This document shows positions 17,887 through 27,599 of a stretch of 64,000 nucleotides of DNA, piece by piece. Made by a program: the position numbers and the translations under genes. The stretch is from Geothrix sp. 21YS21S-4 (lineage in GTDB: Bacteria > Acidobacteriota > Holophagae > Holophagales > Holophagaceae): positions 868,001-932,000 of the forward strand of contig NZ_CP132719.1 in the NCBI RefSeq assembly GCF_030845995.1, written 5' to 3'. How positions within the stretch are numbered: position 1 is the stretch's first letter; every line of letters starts with the position of its first letter. Under the pieces are notes generated by a model. The model saw only the letters and a list, made by a program, of their open reading frames with translations. It made no database searches and was not told the origin of the DNA.

Positions 17887-17904
17887 GGTCAGACCACCCG
17901 ACCG
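17887..17904. promoter_or_regulatory. Putative GntR/FadR-type operator, copy 3
   Basis: GGTCAGACCACCCGACC shares 15 of 17 bases with copy 2, including the second GACC half-site. On the minus strand the core is TGGTCTGACC. A possible -10 box (TATCCT on the minus strand) lies directly downstream, so the site could overlap the aminotransferase promoter. Confidence 0.5.
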
Positions 17905-17972
17905 ACACCTCGAATCTCCCGAATGCAACGGGAAAGTCCGGGATTTTGACGGTTCGTCGGAGAAGGGCGGGT

Positions 17973-19388
17973 TCACTCCGCCTGGGCTGCCTCCACGAGG
18001 GCCCGCCACAGCGCCTCGACGTGGCGCCGCTCCGTGGGCTCCGCGCCGATGCTGACGCGGAGCATCTGCGTTCCCTTGAGGACCGACGGCGTGAGGTAGG
18101 CGCGGCCGCTCTCGTTCACGCGGCGGGCGATGTCGAGGTTGTGGGCGGCGTGCGCGGCGGCGTCCAGGCCGGGCTTCAGGTGGCGAAGGCAGACGGTCTG
18201 GAGGGGCACCGGCGCCAGGCGCTCCCAGTCCGGCGCGGCGTCCACCTGCGCCTTCAGCCACTGGGCGTTGTCCAGGTCGCGGCGGAGGCGGGCCTGGAGG
18301 CCCTCCACGCCCACGTCCATCAGGTAGAACCACAGCTTCAGCGCGCGGAAGCGGCGACCCAGCTGGATGTGCCAGTCCCGGAAATTGGTCACCTGGCCGT
18401 CCTGCGCGGTGCGCAGGTAGCTGGGATTGGTGCTCATGACCCGGATCAGGTGCTGGGGGTCGCGCACGTAGTAGGCGCTGAGGTCGAAGCCCACGCCCAT
18501 CCACTTGTGGGGGTTGAACACCACGCTGTCGGCCCGCTCCACGCCGTCCCACATCCAGCGGCACTCGGGCAGGACCATGGCCGTCCCGGCGAGGGCGGCG
18601 TCCACGTGCAGCCACATTCCGTGGGCCTCCGCCAAGTCCGCGAGGGCGGCCACGGAATCCACCGCGGTCGTTCCCGTGGTCCCCACGCAGGCCACCAGCG
18701 CGCAGGGGCGCAGGCCGATTTCGAGGTCCTTCTCGATGGCCGCGCGCAGGAGGTCCACGCGGATGGCGTGGTCGTCGTCCGTGGGGATCAGCCGGAGGAA
18801 GCTGCGGCCGAAGCCCGCGAGGAGGGCCGCCTTCTCGATGGAGCTGTGGCCCTGGTCCGTGGCGTAGACCACCAGCGGCGCCTCGCCGCTCTGGAGGCCC
18901 TCGCCGTTCTGGGCGTACTCGGAGGCCCGCTCCCGCGCGCAGAGAAGGGCGGTGAAGGTGGCGGTGCTGGCGGTGTCGTGGATGACGCCGGTGAACGCCG
19001 GGCTGAGGCCCACCATCTGCCGGAGCCAATCCATGACCACTTCCTCGACTTCGGTGGCGGCGGGGCTGGTCTGCCAGCTCATTCCCTGCGCGCCCAGCCC
19101 CGAGGCGGCCAGATCGCCGAGAATCGACGCGTAGCTGGTGTTGCTGGGGAAATAGGCGAAGAATGACGGGTGATTCCAGTGGGTGATGCCGGGCAGCACG
19201 TCGCGCTCGAGCGCCGTGAGGGCCTGGGCCACGCGGCCCCCGTGGAGGGGCGGATGATCCGGGAACGCAGCTCGGATCTCGCCGGGTTGCGCGGGGCTCA
19301 TGACGGGCAGGCGCTCCAGGCCTTCGCGGTAGTCCGCGATCCAGTCCACGAGCTGATATCCGAGGCGGCGGAATTCTTGGGCGTCCAT
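17973..19388 (-). CDS. PLP-dependent decarboxylase, aromatic-amino-acid/group II type
   Basis: 471 residues, the usual size of group II pyridoxal decarboxylases (tyrosine, DOPA or tryptophan decarboxylase family). The N-terminus EFRRLGYQLVDWIADYREG and ITHWNHPSFFAYFPSNTSYA are typical. ACVGTTGTTAVDSV and LHVDAALAGTAMV supply the PLP-contacting Asp region, and NPHKWMGVGFDLSAYYV carries the Schiff-base Lys. The enzyme would turn an L-amino acid into an amine plus CO2 in the cytoplasm. The ATG at 19388 is directly preceded by a ggaggg stretch, unusually close for a ribosome-binding site. The exact substrate cannot be assigned. It is divergent from the toxin-antitoxin pair and leads the minus-strand cluster with the aminotransferase and the ligase/M20 fusion. 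Confidence 0.9.
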   Translation of the reverse strand: MDAQEFRRLGYQLVDWIADYREGLERLPVMSPAQPGEIRAAFPDHPPLHGGRVAQALTALERDVLPGITHWNHPSFFAYFPSNTSYASILGDLAASGLGAQGMSWQTSPAATEVEEVVMDWLRQMVGLSPAFTGVIHDTASTATFTALLCARERASEYAQNGEGLQSGEAPLVVYATDQGHSSIEKAALLAGFGRSFLRLIPTDDDHAIRVDLLRAAIEKDLEIGLRPCALVACVGTTGTTAVDSVAALADLAEAHGMWLHVDAALAGTAMVLPECRWMWDGVERADSVVFNPHKWMGVGFDLSAYYVRDPQHLIRVMSTNPSYLRTAQDGQVTNFRDWHIQLGRRFRALKLWFYLMDVGVEGLQARLRRDLDNAQWLKAQVDAAPDWERLAPVPLQTVCLRHLKPGLDAAAHAAHNLDIARRVNESGRAYLTPSVLKGTQMLRVSIGAEPTERRHVEALWRALVEAAQAE

Positions 19389-19492
19389 CCCTCCATGGTG
19401 GCCGGAAGCGGAGCGCCGCGCGATCAGCGCCGCGCAAGGCAGGGTTGCTTCCGGCGCGGGGATGCCTAGAATGATGGCAAAGGATGCAATCA

Positions 19493-19759
19493 ATGTTCAC
19501 CACCACCCTTCGCCTCGACGACGACCTGGGCCGCTTCCTCCGCGAGGCGGCGGACGCCCAGGACATGAGCGTCAACGGCTGGGTGGCGGACCTGCTGCGG
19601 CGGGAGCAGGCCGCGGCGGCCCGGCGCAGGTTGGCCGCGGATTGGGCCGCCTATGGCAAGGATGAGGCGGCCCAGGACGTGGACTACGCCTTCTCCGCAC
19701 AGGCGGACGTGGCCGCCGAGCCTCCCCACCGGACCTACCGCGCCCGGAAATCGAAATGA
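19493..19759 (+). CDS. Ribbon-helix-helix-like antitoxin of a MazEF-type pair
   Basis: 88 residues from the ATG at 19493, which has aaagga seven bases upstream; an ATG at 19484 would add three residues. The N-terminus FTTTLRLDDDLGRFLREAA followed by MSVNGWVADLLRREQ resembles ribbon-helix-helix DNA-binding antitoxins. The C-terminal half is charged and low in order-forming residues, as expected for a toxin-neutralising tail. Its stop overlaps the toxin ATG by four bases, and antitoxin before toxin is the usual order. Such antitoxins normally repress their own promoter, which here would lie in the 104 bases shared with the divergent decarboxylase gene. Confidence 0.75.
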   Translation: MFTTTLRLDDDLGRFLREAADAQDMSVNGWVADLLRREQAAAARRRLAADWAAYGKDEAAQDVDYAFSAQADVAAEPPHRTYRARKSK

Positions 19760-20118
19760 TCCGGGAGGATCTGCCCCGGTGCTCCCGCGGCGAGATCTGG
19801 CTGCTGGATTGGAACCCGCGGCGGGGCTCGGAGCAGGGCGGTTTCCGGCCCGGCCTCATCGTCCAGTCGGATCTCGGCAATCACGCGCCGGGAGCGCGCA
19901 CCACCATCGTGGTCCCTCTGACCACCCAGGCCCGGCCCTACGTCTTCTACGTTCCCCTCCCCAAGGGAAAGGACACCGGCCTGCCCGCGGATTCCTGGGC
20001 CAACGCCACGCAGCTCTTCACGGTGGACAAGAGCCGACTGGCGAAGCGCCTGGGCCGGGCCTCCGCTGAACAGCTGGAGAGCCTGGCCCAGGCGCTGGCG
20101 GGGGTCCTGGAAATCTAG
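19756..20118 (+). CDS. MazF/PemK-type mRNA interferase toxin
   Basis: 120 residues. RCSRGEIWLLDWNPRRGSEQ with GFRPGLIVQSD matches the MazF/PemK core (G-E-I-W, then G-S-E-Q-x-G-x-R-P), and TTIVVPLTTQ is the usual following strand. This family cleaves mRNA at short sequences in growing cells unless bound by the antitoxin. The gene begins inside the last codon of the antitoxin. Its stop codon overlaps the stop codon of the convergent carbonic anhydrase gene, leaving no spacer between the two. Confidence 0.88.
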   Translation: MIREDLPRCSRGEIWLLDWNPRRGSEQGGFRPGLIVQSDLGNHAPGARTTIVVPLTTQARPYVFYVPLPKGKDTGLPADSWANATQLFTVDKSRLAKRLGRASAEQLESLAQALAGVLEI

Positions 20119-20882
20119 TGGTGCTGGGCGACGGTGGCCGCCTTCACTTCGACTTCCTTGAAGAACTGGACCTTGCCGGAGGCCAGGTTGTAGACGGCGG
20201 GGACCACGCGGATCTTGCCGGCCGCGGCCAGGTCATGCAGCAGGACGGAGCGGTCCAGGATGGAGTGGGCCTGGCGCTTGGCGTTGGCTTCCTCCAGGCG
20301 GGCGGTGTGGCCCTTGGCGTCCTCGTTGGGATCCTGGGGCGTGCTCTCCAGCAGGCCCGCCATGCCGGCCTGGAGGGACCACAGGTTGCCCGGCAGGGGC
20401 TGGCCGTTGGCCTCGCGGACGGCCTTCACGGCGCCGCAGCTGGTGTGACCCATGACGACGATCAGCTTGGAGCCCAGGTGGGCGGCGGCGTATTCGGCGG
20501 AAGCGATGCCCTGCAGGTCGGGGGCGTTGCCCGCTTCGCGGATGGTGAACAGGCGGCCCATCTCCTGATCGAACACCAGGCTGTCGGGCACGCGGCTGTC
20601 CGAGCAGGTGATGATGGTGGCGAAGGGGGACTGGCCCTTGGCCAGGGTCGTCCGCAGCGCCGCGTCGTTGCCCGTGTCCACGGTGCGCACGCGCTTGCCG
20701 GCGACGAAGCGGCCATTGCCGTCCGTCAGTTCGGCCAGGGCGGCTTCCGGCGTCGCGGGGATGCCCGAGACGGAGGCGGCCGCGGGCGCCGCGGCCTTGG
20801 TGGTCGGATGGGCGGCGTGGCTCTGGGCTCCGAGGGAGAGCGGAGCGAGAAGGGCGAGCGTTGTGAAAAGGCGGAGGTTCAT
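20115..20882 (-). CDS. Exported beta-class carbonic anhydrase
   Basis: 255 residues. A signal peptide (NLRLFTTLALLAPLSLGAQS) directs the protein out of the cytoplasm. The beta-carbonic-anhydrase zinc site is present: TCSDSRVPDSLVFDQ supplies the first Cys and the Asp, and VVMGHTSCGAVKA the His and second Cys. TIREAGNAPD is the conserved strand between them. The enzyme interconverts CO2 and bicarbonate; a periplasmic location would suit pH balance or CO2 capture at the cell surface. The start has an AGGAG-type sequence upstream on the minus strand. It is convergent with the toxin gene, their stop codons overlapping. Confidence 0.93.
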   Translation of the reverse strand: MNLRLFTTLALLAPLSLGAQSHAAHPTTKAAAPAAASVSGIPATPEAALAELTDGNGRFVAGKRVRTVDTGNDAALRTTLAKGQSPFATIITCSDSRVPDSLVFDQEMGRLFTIREAGNAPDLQGIASAEYAAAHLGSKLIVVMGHTSCGAVKAVREANGQPLPGNLWSLQAGMAGLLESTPQDPNEDAKGHTARLEEANAKRQAHSILDRSVLLHDLAAAGKIRVVPAVYNLASGKVQFFKEVEVKAATVAQHH

Positions 20883-21017
20883 GATGGCTCCTGTGGTGTT
20901 TTTCCTGGATCGTCCCCCTTAAAGGAAGTCTTAAATTCGTGCGATCCCCAGAAAACACGGCCCATTAAACGCGATCAGGCGCTTAATGAGCCGGCGGAAG
21001 AAGCGCTGCGGCGAGGG

Positions 21018-21080
21018 GAGTTATTCGTAGCGCAGGGCCTCGATGGGATCCTGTTTCGCGGCCTTCAGGGCGGGCCGCGG
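21018..21080 (-). pseudogene. Fragment of a MacB-like permease C-terminus
   Basis: On the minus strand this encodes ALKAAKQDPIEALRYE and a stop, the same C-terminus as the intact permease that ends at 21208. The nucleotide match covers about 45 bases with a few differences. Upstream of it (21081-21200) the similarity stops and there is G+C-rich sequence with short repeats that I cannot identify. I read it as a leftover of a third permease copy or a small tandem duplication. The remainder of the 325-base gap between the carbonic anhydrase and the permease shows nothing else I can support. Confidence 0.6.
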
Positions 21081-21207
21081 GTCCCCCTCCGCGAGGCGAA
21101 GCCGAGTGGGAGGACGCGCCGGCGGCGCGTCCGTTCGCGGGGGAGCAGGCGCCGTGCGCCGAGCCAAAGGCGAGCGCCCAGGCGCTGGCCCACGGGCGAT
21201 GGGAAGC

Positions 21208-22494
<1,287 letters not shown>

Positions 22495-22496
22495 GG

Positions 22497-23723
22497 TCAC
22501 TCCGCCCGGATCGCGTCGATGACGACGAGGTTGGAGGCGCGGTAGGCGGGGAGGAAGCCCGCCAGGAGGCCCACGAGGGTGCTGAGGAGGATGCCCGTCA
22601 GCACGATTCCGGGCGTGATCTGGGCGGGGAAGTCCGCCAGGGCCCGGATGGTGAAGGCCCCCGCGGAGCCCACCAGGACGCCGATCACGCCGCCGCCTGC
22701 GGAGAGCAGCGCGGCCTCCAGCAGGAACTGGCGGCGGATGTCCTTCTTCTTGGCGCCCAGGGCCATGCGGACGCCGATCTCCTGGGTGCGCTCCACCACG
22801 CTCACCAGCATGATGTTCATGATCACGATCCCGCCCACGCCGAGGCTGACGCTGGAGATCAGCATCAGCAGGAGGAAGGCGGCGCTGCTGATGGCCTTCC
22901 ACAGCTGCTGGAGGCTCTCCTGGGTGAGGATCCCGAAGGGATCGGGGCTCTTGAAGCTGGTGTGGCGCATGGCGCGGAACATGGCCCGCACCTCGTCCAT
23001 GGAGGCGTCCAACCCTTCGACGCCGCCCCGGGCCTTGATGTGCAGCTCCAGGGTCTCGTTGGCGGCCATGAAGTTCTTCCGGTAGACCTGGAGCGGGATG
23101 TAGATCCGGCCGTCCTGGTTGAACCCGATGCTGCGGCCCTGCTTGGGCATCACGCCGATGATCCGGAAGGGCAGGCCCCGGATGAGCAGGATCCGGCCCA
23201 CGGGGTCCAGGTGGGGGAACAACTCTTCGCGGGTATTGGCCCCGATCACCGCCACGGCCTGGGAGGCCTGGTTCTCGTTGTCGCTGAAGTAGCGGCCCGA
23301 TTCCATCTCCAGGTTGAACAGCGTCCCGAAGTTGGCCGTGGCGCCGATGACCACCACGTCCGGCAGGCGCTTGTCGCCGTAGTTCACGGGCATGGCGTTG
23401 CCCGAGGCGGCGGACACCTGGCTGGCTTCCTTCAGCAGCCCGCTGGACAGGCGCTCGTACTCCGTCCAGGTGATGGGCGGGCGCTTGACGGCGTCCAGGA
23501 ACTCCTTGCGGCTGCGGATGATCCCGAACTTCTGGACGATGAACACGTCCGGCGCCAGGACGATGATCTTCTCCTTCACGTAGGTGTTCAGGCCGGAGAT
23601 CACGCCCACCACCGCCACGATGGTGCTCACGCCGATGATGACGCCCAGCAGCGTCAGGAAGCTGCGGAGGGTGTGCGCGCGGATCGCCCGCACGGCGGAG
23701 CGGAGGAGTTCGGTGTAGTTCAT
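22497..23723 (-). CDS. MacB-like ABC transporter permease (first of two)
   Basis: 408 residues with the same layout as its neighbour: helix at about 18-45 (LRSFLTLLGVIIGVSTIVAVVGV), MacB-type periplasmic domain, and FtsX domain with GGIVIMNIMLVSVVERTQEIG. The two permeases differ through much of the periplasmic domain, so they probably form a heterodimer instead of being recent duplicates. The start lies seven bases after the adaptor stop. The partner ATPase is not in the window. Confidence 0.9.
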   Translation of the reverse strand: MNYTELLRSAVRAIRAHTLRSFLTLLGVIIGVSTIVAVVGVISGLNTYVKEKIIVLAPDVFIVQKFGIIRSRKEFLDAVKRPPITWTEYERLSSGLLKEASQVSAASGNAMPVNYGDKRLPDVVVIGATANFGTLFNLEMESGRYFSDNENQASQAVAVIGANTREELFPHLDPVGRILLIRGLPFRIIGVMPKQGRSIGFNQDGRIYIPLQVYRKNFMAANETLELHIKARGGVEGLDASMDEVRAMFRAMRHTSFKSPDPFGILTQESLQQLWKAISSAAFLLLMLISSVSLGVGGIVIMNIMLVSVVERTQEIGVRMALGAKKKDIRRQFLLEAALLSAGGGVIGVLVGSAGAFTIRALADFPAQITPGIVLTGILLSTLVGLLAGFLPAYRASNLVVIDAIRAE

Positions 23724-23730
23724 GGACGGC

Positions 23731-24951
23731 TCAGCCCTTGGGCTCTTCCTTCTTCTTGGCCTTCTCCACGCGGACGTCCTCGCCGCCCTTCAGGTCCCGG
23801 AGCGCGCGGTTGGGGCCGGTGATGAGGGTCTCGCCGCCCTTGAGGCCCGAGAGCACTTCCACGGACAGGTCGCCCATGAGGCCGGTCTTCACCGGGACGA
23901 ACTTGGCCTTTCCGCCCTCCTGGAGGAACACGCCTTCCTCTTCGCGGGGCGCGCCGGGCTGGCGGGTTTCGCCGGGCTTGAGCTTGATCTCCCGCATCAC
24001 CAGCGCCTGGAAGGGAATGGCCAGCACCTGGTCGCGGTTGCCGGTAAAGATGTCCGCCTGGGCGGACAGGCCGGGCTTGATGGTGAAGGGCGGATTCTTG
24101 ATCCAGACCTTGACCTTGAACTTGGTGGCCTCGTTGGCGGTGGTCTTGAGGATGGGGCTGCCGCCCACTTCGGTGACCTGGCCCTGGAAGACCTCGTTGG
24201 GATAGGCGTCGATCCGCACTTGGGCCTCCTGGCCCAGCTTCACGCTGGGGATGGAGGCTTCGTCCACTTCCATCTCGGCCTCCACCTTGCTCATGTCCGA
24301 GACGGTGAGCAGAACGGTGCCGGCCTGGTTCTGGATGCCGGGGACGGCGGTTTCCCCTATCTCGATCCGGCGGGCGGTGACCACGCCGTCCATGGGGGCG
24401 GAGATGGTGGAGTAGCCCAGGCCCACGTTGGACTGGCTGACGTTGGCCCGGGCCTGCTCCGCGCGGCGGCGGGCGGTTTCCTCGGCGGCCTGGGCCGTGT
24501 CGAAGGTGGTCTTGGCGCGCTCGAAGTCGGCGGTGGCGATGATGCCGGCGGAGCGGTTGGCCTTGGCGCGCTCGAAATCGGCGCGGGCCTGGACGAGGTT
24601 GGCCGTCGCGGAAGCCAGGTCGGACCGGGTGGCGTGGAGGTTGGCCTGCATGGCATCGGCATTGGCCTGCGCGCTGCGGGGATCGATCTCCATCAGGAAC
24701 TGGCCCTTGGTGACCCGGTCGCCTTCCTTCACGGCGAGGCGCGTCACCTGGCCCATCACGTTGGCCGAGATGTCGGCCTTGGTCACCGCCTGGATCCGGC
24801 CGTTGGCGCTCACCTTGGACTGGATGTTCTCCTTGGCCACCGTGGATATCTGGACGGCGGTCCCCTTGTCCTTCGTCCCTGCCACGATGAGGCCCGCGAC
24901 GAGGACGACCACCAGGCCGCCAGCGATGATCCACACCTTTTTCCGCTTCAT
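23731..24951 (-). CDS. MacA/HlyD-type periplasmic adaptor protein
   Basis: 406 residues. An N-terminal anchor (KVWIIAGGLVVVLVAGLIVAG, about residues 5-25) is followed by barrel-sandwich, alpha-helical hairpin (about 95-175, rich in Ala, Gln and Arg) and beta-barrel parts. The stretch GLGYSTISAPMDGVVTARRI is the typical second lipoyl half. The C-terminal tail is Lys/Glu-rich. It would link the two MacB-like permeases to an outer-membrane channel. It is the first gene of the minus-strand operon and is divergent from the TonB receptor. No outer-membrane factor accompanies it here. Confidence 0.9.
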   Translation of the reverse strand: MKRKKVWIIAGGLVVVLVAGLIVAGTKDKGTAVQISTVAKENIQSKVSANGRIQAVTKADISANVMGQVTRLAVKEGDRVTKGQFLMEIDPRSAQANADAMQANLHATRSDLASATANLVQARADFERAKANRSAGIIATADFERAKTTFDTAQAAEETARRRAEQARANVSQSNVGLGYSTISAPMDGVVTARRIEIGETAVPGIQNQAGTVLLTVSDMSKVEAEMEVDEASIPSVKLGQEAQVRIDAYPNEVFQGQVTEVGGSPILKTTANEATKFKVKVWIKNPPFTIKPGLSAQADIFTGNRDQVLAIPFQALVMREIKLKPGETRQPGAPREEEGVFLQEGGKAKFVPVKTGLMGDLSVEVLSGLKGGETLITGPNRALRDLKGGEDVRVEKAKKKEEPKG

Positions 24952-25050
24952 CTCGAAAGCCTCCCCGCGCGCTGAACGTATTCATGATCTTCGCGCAGGC
25001 CCTTCAAGGGTTTAGTAAAAGGTTGAGGGTCTAAATGAAAAAAAATTCTA

Positions 25051-25085
25051 TTGACGGGATCGCATTTTTTTGGAAATGATTTCCA
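25051..25085 (+). promoter_or_regulatory. Promoter with overlapping palindrome before the TonB receptor
   Basis: TTGACG (25051-25056) and AATGAT (25075-25080) are 18 bases apart, a fair sigma-70-like pair. The palindrome TGGAAATGATTTCCA (25071-25085, 7-base arms around one base) covers the -10 element, the classic position for a repressor. The binding protein is unknown; an iron or haem regulator would fit the downstream genes. Confidence 0.5.
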
Positions 25086-25100
25086 TCTGGAGGCTTTTCC

Positions 25101-27488
25101 ATGGTGCCTAGCGGTTCCCGTCCCCTTGTCCTGGCCCTGCTCGCGGCGGGTTCCGCCTTCGCCGCGGCCACCAGCGGCCAGATGTCCGGCCGCGTATCGG
25201 ATGACCGGGGACGGCCCGTGGCCGGCGCGACGCTGGTGCTGTCCAACCCCGTGTCGGGCTACCGCCAGCAGGCGAAGACCGACGCCCAGGGTACCTTCAC
25301 CTTCCGGAACGTGCCCTTCAACGCCTACCACCTCGACACCCGCGCGCCGGGGCTGGTCGCCACCCACCAGGACGTGGACGTCCACAGCCAGTTGCCCCTC
25401 CAAGTGGCGGTGGGCCTCAAGCCCGAGGGCGCCGTCGTGGTGGTGGAGGAGAACCTCCGCCTGGTGGAGGACCATCCCTCCACTCACCTCTCCATCGACA
25501 AGACCACCATCGAGCGCGCGCCGGCGCCGGTCCAGAGCCGCGCCATGGAGAGCATCTTGCTCACCACTCCGGGCTTCATCGCCGACGAGAACGGCCGCTT
25601 CCACTTCCGCGGGAGCCACGGCCAGATGACCTACGTGGTGGACGGAATCCCGGTATCCGACCAGGTCCACGCCACCTTCAGCAACAGCATGGATCCCTCC
25701 CAGGTCGAGAGCATGGAGGTGATCACCGGCGGAATCTCCGCGGAGTACGGCGGCAAGCCCGTGGTGGTGGTGAACCTCACCACGAAATCGGGGCTGGGCA
25801 CCCCCGGCGGCTTTGAGGGCGAGGCCACCTTCGGCGCCTCGCGGTTCCGCACCTCCGAGGCCGGATTCTCCGCGCGCGGCGGGAAGGACGCCTTCGGGTG
25901 GTTCGTGAGCGGCGCCGCCAGCGAGAGCGACCGCTTCCTGGATCCCGTCAATTTCGAGAACCTGCACAACCACGGGAAGACCGGCCGGGCCTTCTCGCGC
26001 TTCGACTGGATCCTCGGCAGCCAGGACACGCTGCGCTTCTCGCTGTCCGGGGGCCGCACGGACCGGGAGGTGGCGAATCTGGTCTCCCAGCAGGCCCAGG
26101 GCCAGGATCAGCGCGCTACGACGTCGGATTTCAACGCGAGCCTGGCCTGGGCGCACCTGTTCAGCGCCGCGCAGAGCCTGGACGCCTCCGTGTTCTACCG
26201 GGCCTCCCGGGCGGAGCTGAAGCCCAGCGAGGACCTGGCCGACGGCTTTTCCGCCGCGCCGCGGCCGGATTCCCCCTACTGGGCGAAGCAGGACCGCACC
26301 CTCGACAACCTGGGCGTCCAGGTGGCCTTCACCCAGCGGTGGGGCAAGGAGAACCTGCTGAAGGCGGGCGTCCAGCACATCGCCTTCCCCATCCACGAGG
26401 ACTTCCGCTTCGCGGTCACGGACGACGCCGCCGTGGCCGATCCGTCCGACCCGCTCTATCCCTACACGCCCGCCGGCGGCGGCCGGATCTTCCGGTTCGA
26501 CGCCCGGATCCGGCCGACGCTCACCTCGGCGTTCATCCAGAACGACATCCACCTCGGTTCCTTCTTCCTCGCCCTGGGCCTGCGCCACGACGCCTACAAG
26601 GTGGAGGACCTGTCGGACAACCTGTTCCAGCCCCGCGTGGGCCTGAGCTACCACTTCGAGACGGGGACCGTCCTCCGCGCCAGCTACGACCGCCTGCTGG
26701 TTCTCCGCGAGAACGAGAACCTGGCGCTGTCGCTGTCGCAGGAGGCCTGGGATCTCGGCCCCAACGCCGGCACGCCGCGGCAGCCCCTGCGCCCGGAGCG
26801 CCAGCACTCCTACAGCTACGGCGTGGAGCAGCAGCTGGGGCGCGCGGGCCGGGTGATGGTGGAGTACTGGGAGAAGCGCAGCCGCAACGCGGGCGACAAC
26901 GCGCAGTTCCTCAACACGGGGGTGCTGTTTCCTGTGGGCGCCGACCGGGGCCTGTTCCGCGGCATGAACGTCCGCCTCGACCTGGTGCCCGTGAACGGCT
27001 GGTCCGCCTACCTCAGCCTGGGCCGCACCCGGGCCATCTTCCAGGCGCCCCTGGTGGGCGGGCTCCAGCTGGAGGCGCCGGAAGCGGCCCCCGGCGAGCG
27101 GTTCCTCATCGACCACGACCAGAAGCTCAGCGCCCAGGCGGGCGTGACCTACGAGCACCAGGGATTCACGGCCCAGGTCATCGGCCGCTACGATTCGGGC
27201 CTCGTGGCGGGCGATCCCACCGAAGTGGCCGGGAATCCGGACTACGACTTCGGGTCGCGCTACGTGCGGCTGGATTCCGAAGGGACCTGGCGCATTCAGC
27301 CGCGCACCACCTGGAACCTCAGCGTGGGCCAGGAGTGGACGCTGGCGGACCACCACCGGCTGGCGGTGGGCCTGGACCTGCTGAACGCCACCGACGAGAA
27401 GGGCCTGTACAACTTCCTCAGCACCTTCGGCGGCACCCACGTCATCCCGCCCCGCACCCTGGCCGCCCGCGTGAAGTGGAAGTTCTAG
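25101..27488 (+). CDS. TonB-dependent outer-membrane receptor, probably for haem or an iron chelate
   Basis: 795 residues with a signal peptide ending near AFAAATS. Residues about 28-110 form a carboxypeptidase-regulatory-like beta-sandwich (GRVSDDRGRPVAGATLVLSN). The plug domain follows (FHFRGSHGQMTYVVDGIPV, then VESMEVITGGISAEYGG). The rest is a beta-barrel ending in VKWKF with a terminal Phe, as required for outer-membrane assembly. The start has ggagg seven bases upstream. The substrate is inferred from the next genes, a HmuS-like haem protein and ferritin; the barrel itself does not reveal it. No TonB/ExbBD genes are in the window. Confidence 0.88.
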   Translation: MVPSGSRPLVLALLAAGSAFAAATSGQMSGRVSDDRGRPVAGATLVLSNPVSGYRQQAKTDAQGTFTFRNVPFNAYHLDTRAPGLVATHQDVDVHSQLPLQVAVGLKPEGAVVVVEENLRLVEDHPSTHLSIDKTTIERAPAPVQSRAMESILLTTPGFIADENGRFHFRGSHGQMTYVVDGIPVSDQVHATFSNSMDPSQVESMEVITGGISAEYGGKPVVVVNLTTKSGLGTPGGFEGEATFGASRFRTSEAGFSARGGKDAFGWFVSGAASESDRFLDPVNFENLHNHGKTGRAFSRFDWILGSQDTLRFSLSGGRTDREVANLVSQQAQGQDQRATTSDFNASLAWAHLFSAAQSLDASVFYRASRAELKPSEDLADGFSAAPRPDSPYWAKQDRTLDNLGVQVAFTQRWGKENLLKAGVQHIAFPIHEDFRFAVTDDAAVADPSDPLYPYTPAGGGRIFRFDARIRPTLTSAFIQNDIHLGSFFLALGLRHDAYKVEDLSDNLFQPRVGLSYHFETGTVLRASYDRLLVLRENENLALSLSQEAWDLGPNAGTPRQPLRPERQHSYSYGVEQQLGRAGRVMVEYWEKRSRNAGDNAQFLNTGVLFPVGADRGLFRGMNVRLDLVPVNGWSAYLSLGRTRAIFQAPLVGGLQLEAPEAAPGERFLIDHDQKLSAQAGVTYEHQGFTAQVIGRYDSGLVAGDPTEVAGNPDYDFGSRYVRLDSEGTWRIQPRTTWNLSVGQEWTLADHHRLAVGLDLLNATDEKGLYNFLSTFGGTHVIPPRTLAARVKWKF

Positions 27489-27493
27489 CAGGT

Positions 27494-27524
27494 GTGATTA
27501 AAATCATACTGAGACTTAATCTCA
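27494..27524 (+). promoter_or_regulatory. Two adjacent palindromes before the haem operon
   Basis: GTGATTAAAATCAT (27494-27507) fits the GTGATTNNAATCAC pattern found again at 49135. TGAGACTTAATCTCA (27510-27524) has five-base arms and resembles TGAGA-type Fur or metal-regulator sites; a related TGAGACCGAGTCTTA lies at 49075. The first element also resembles CRP/FNR half-sites (TGTGA/TGAT). The binding proteins are inference. Confidence 0.5.
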
Positions 27525-27599
27525 ATATGTGTAATCTGGTTCCGGTGGGGTCCGCCGGGCCCATCCCGGACTCGGCGTCACCTTCCGCAGGAGGTTCCG

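Noticed and set aside
24948-27440. Open frame of 830 codons opposite the TonB receptor
   Set aside because: Same composition artefact; the plus strand has a signal peptide, plug and barrel with a good ribosome-binding site.
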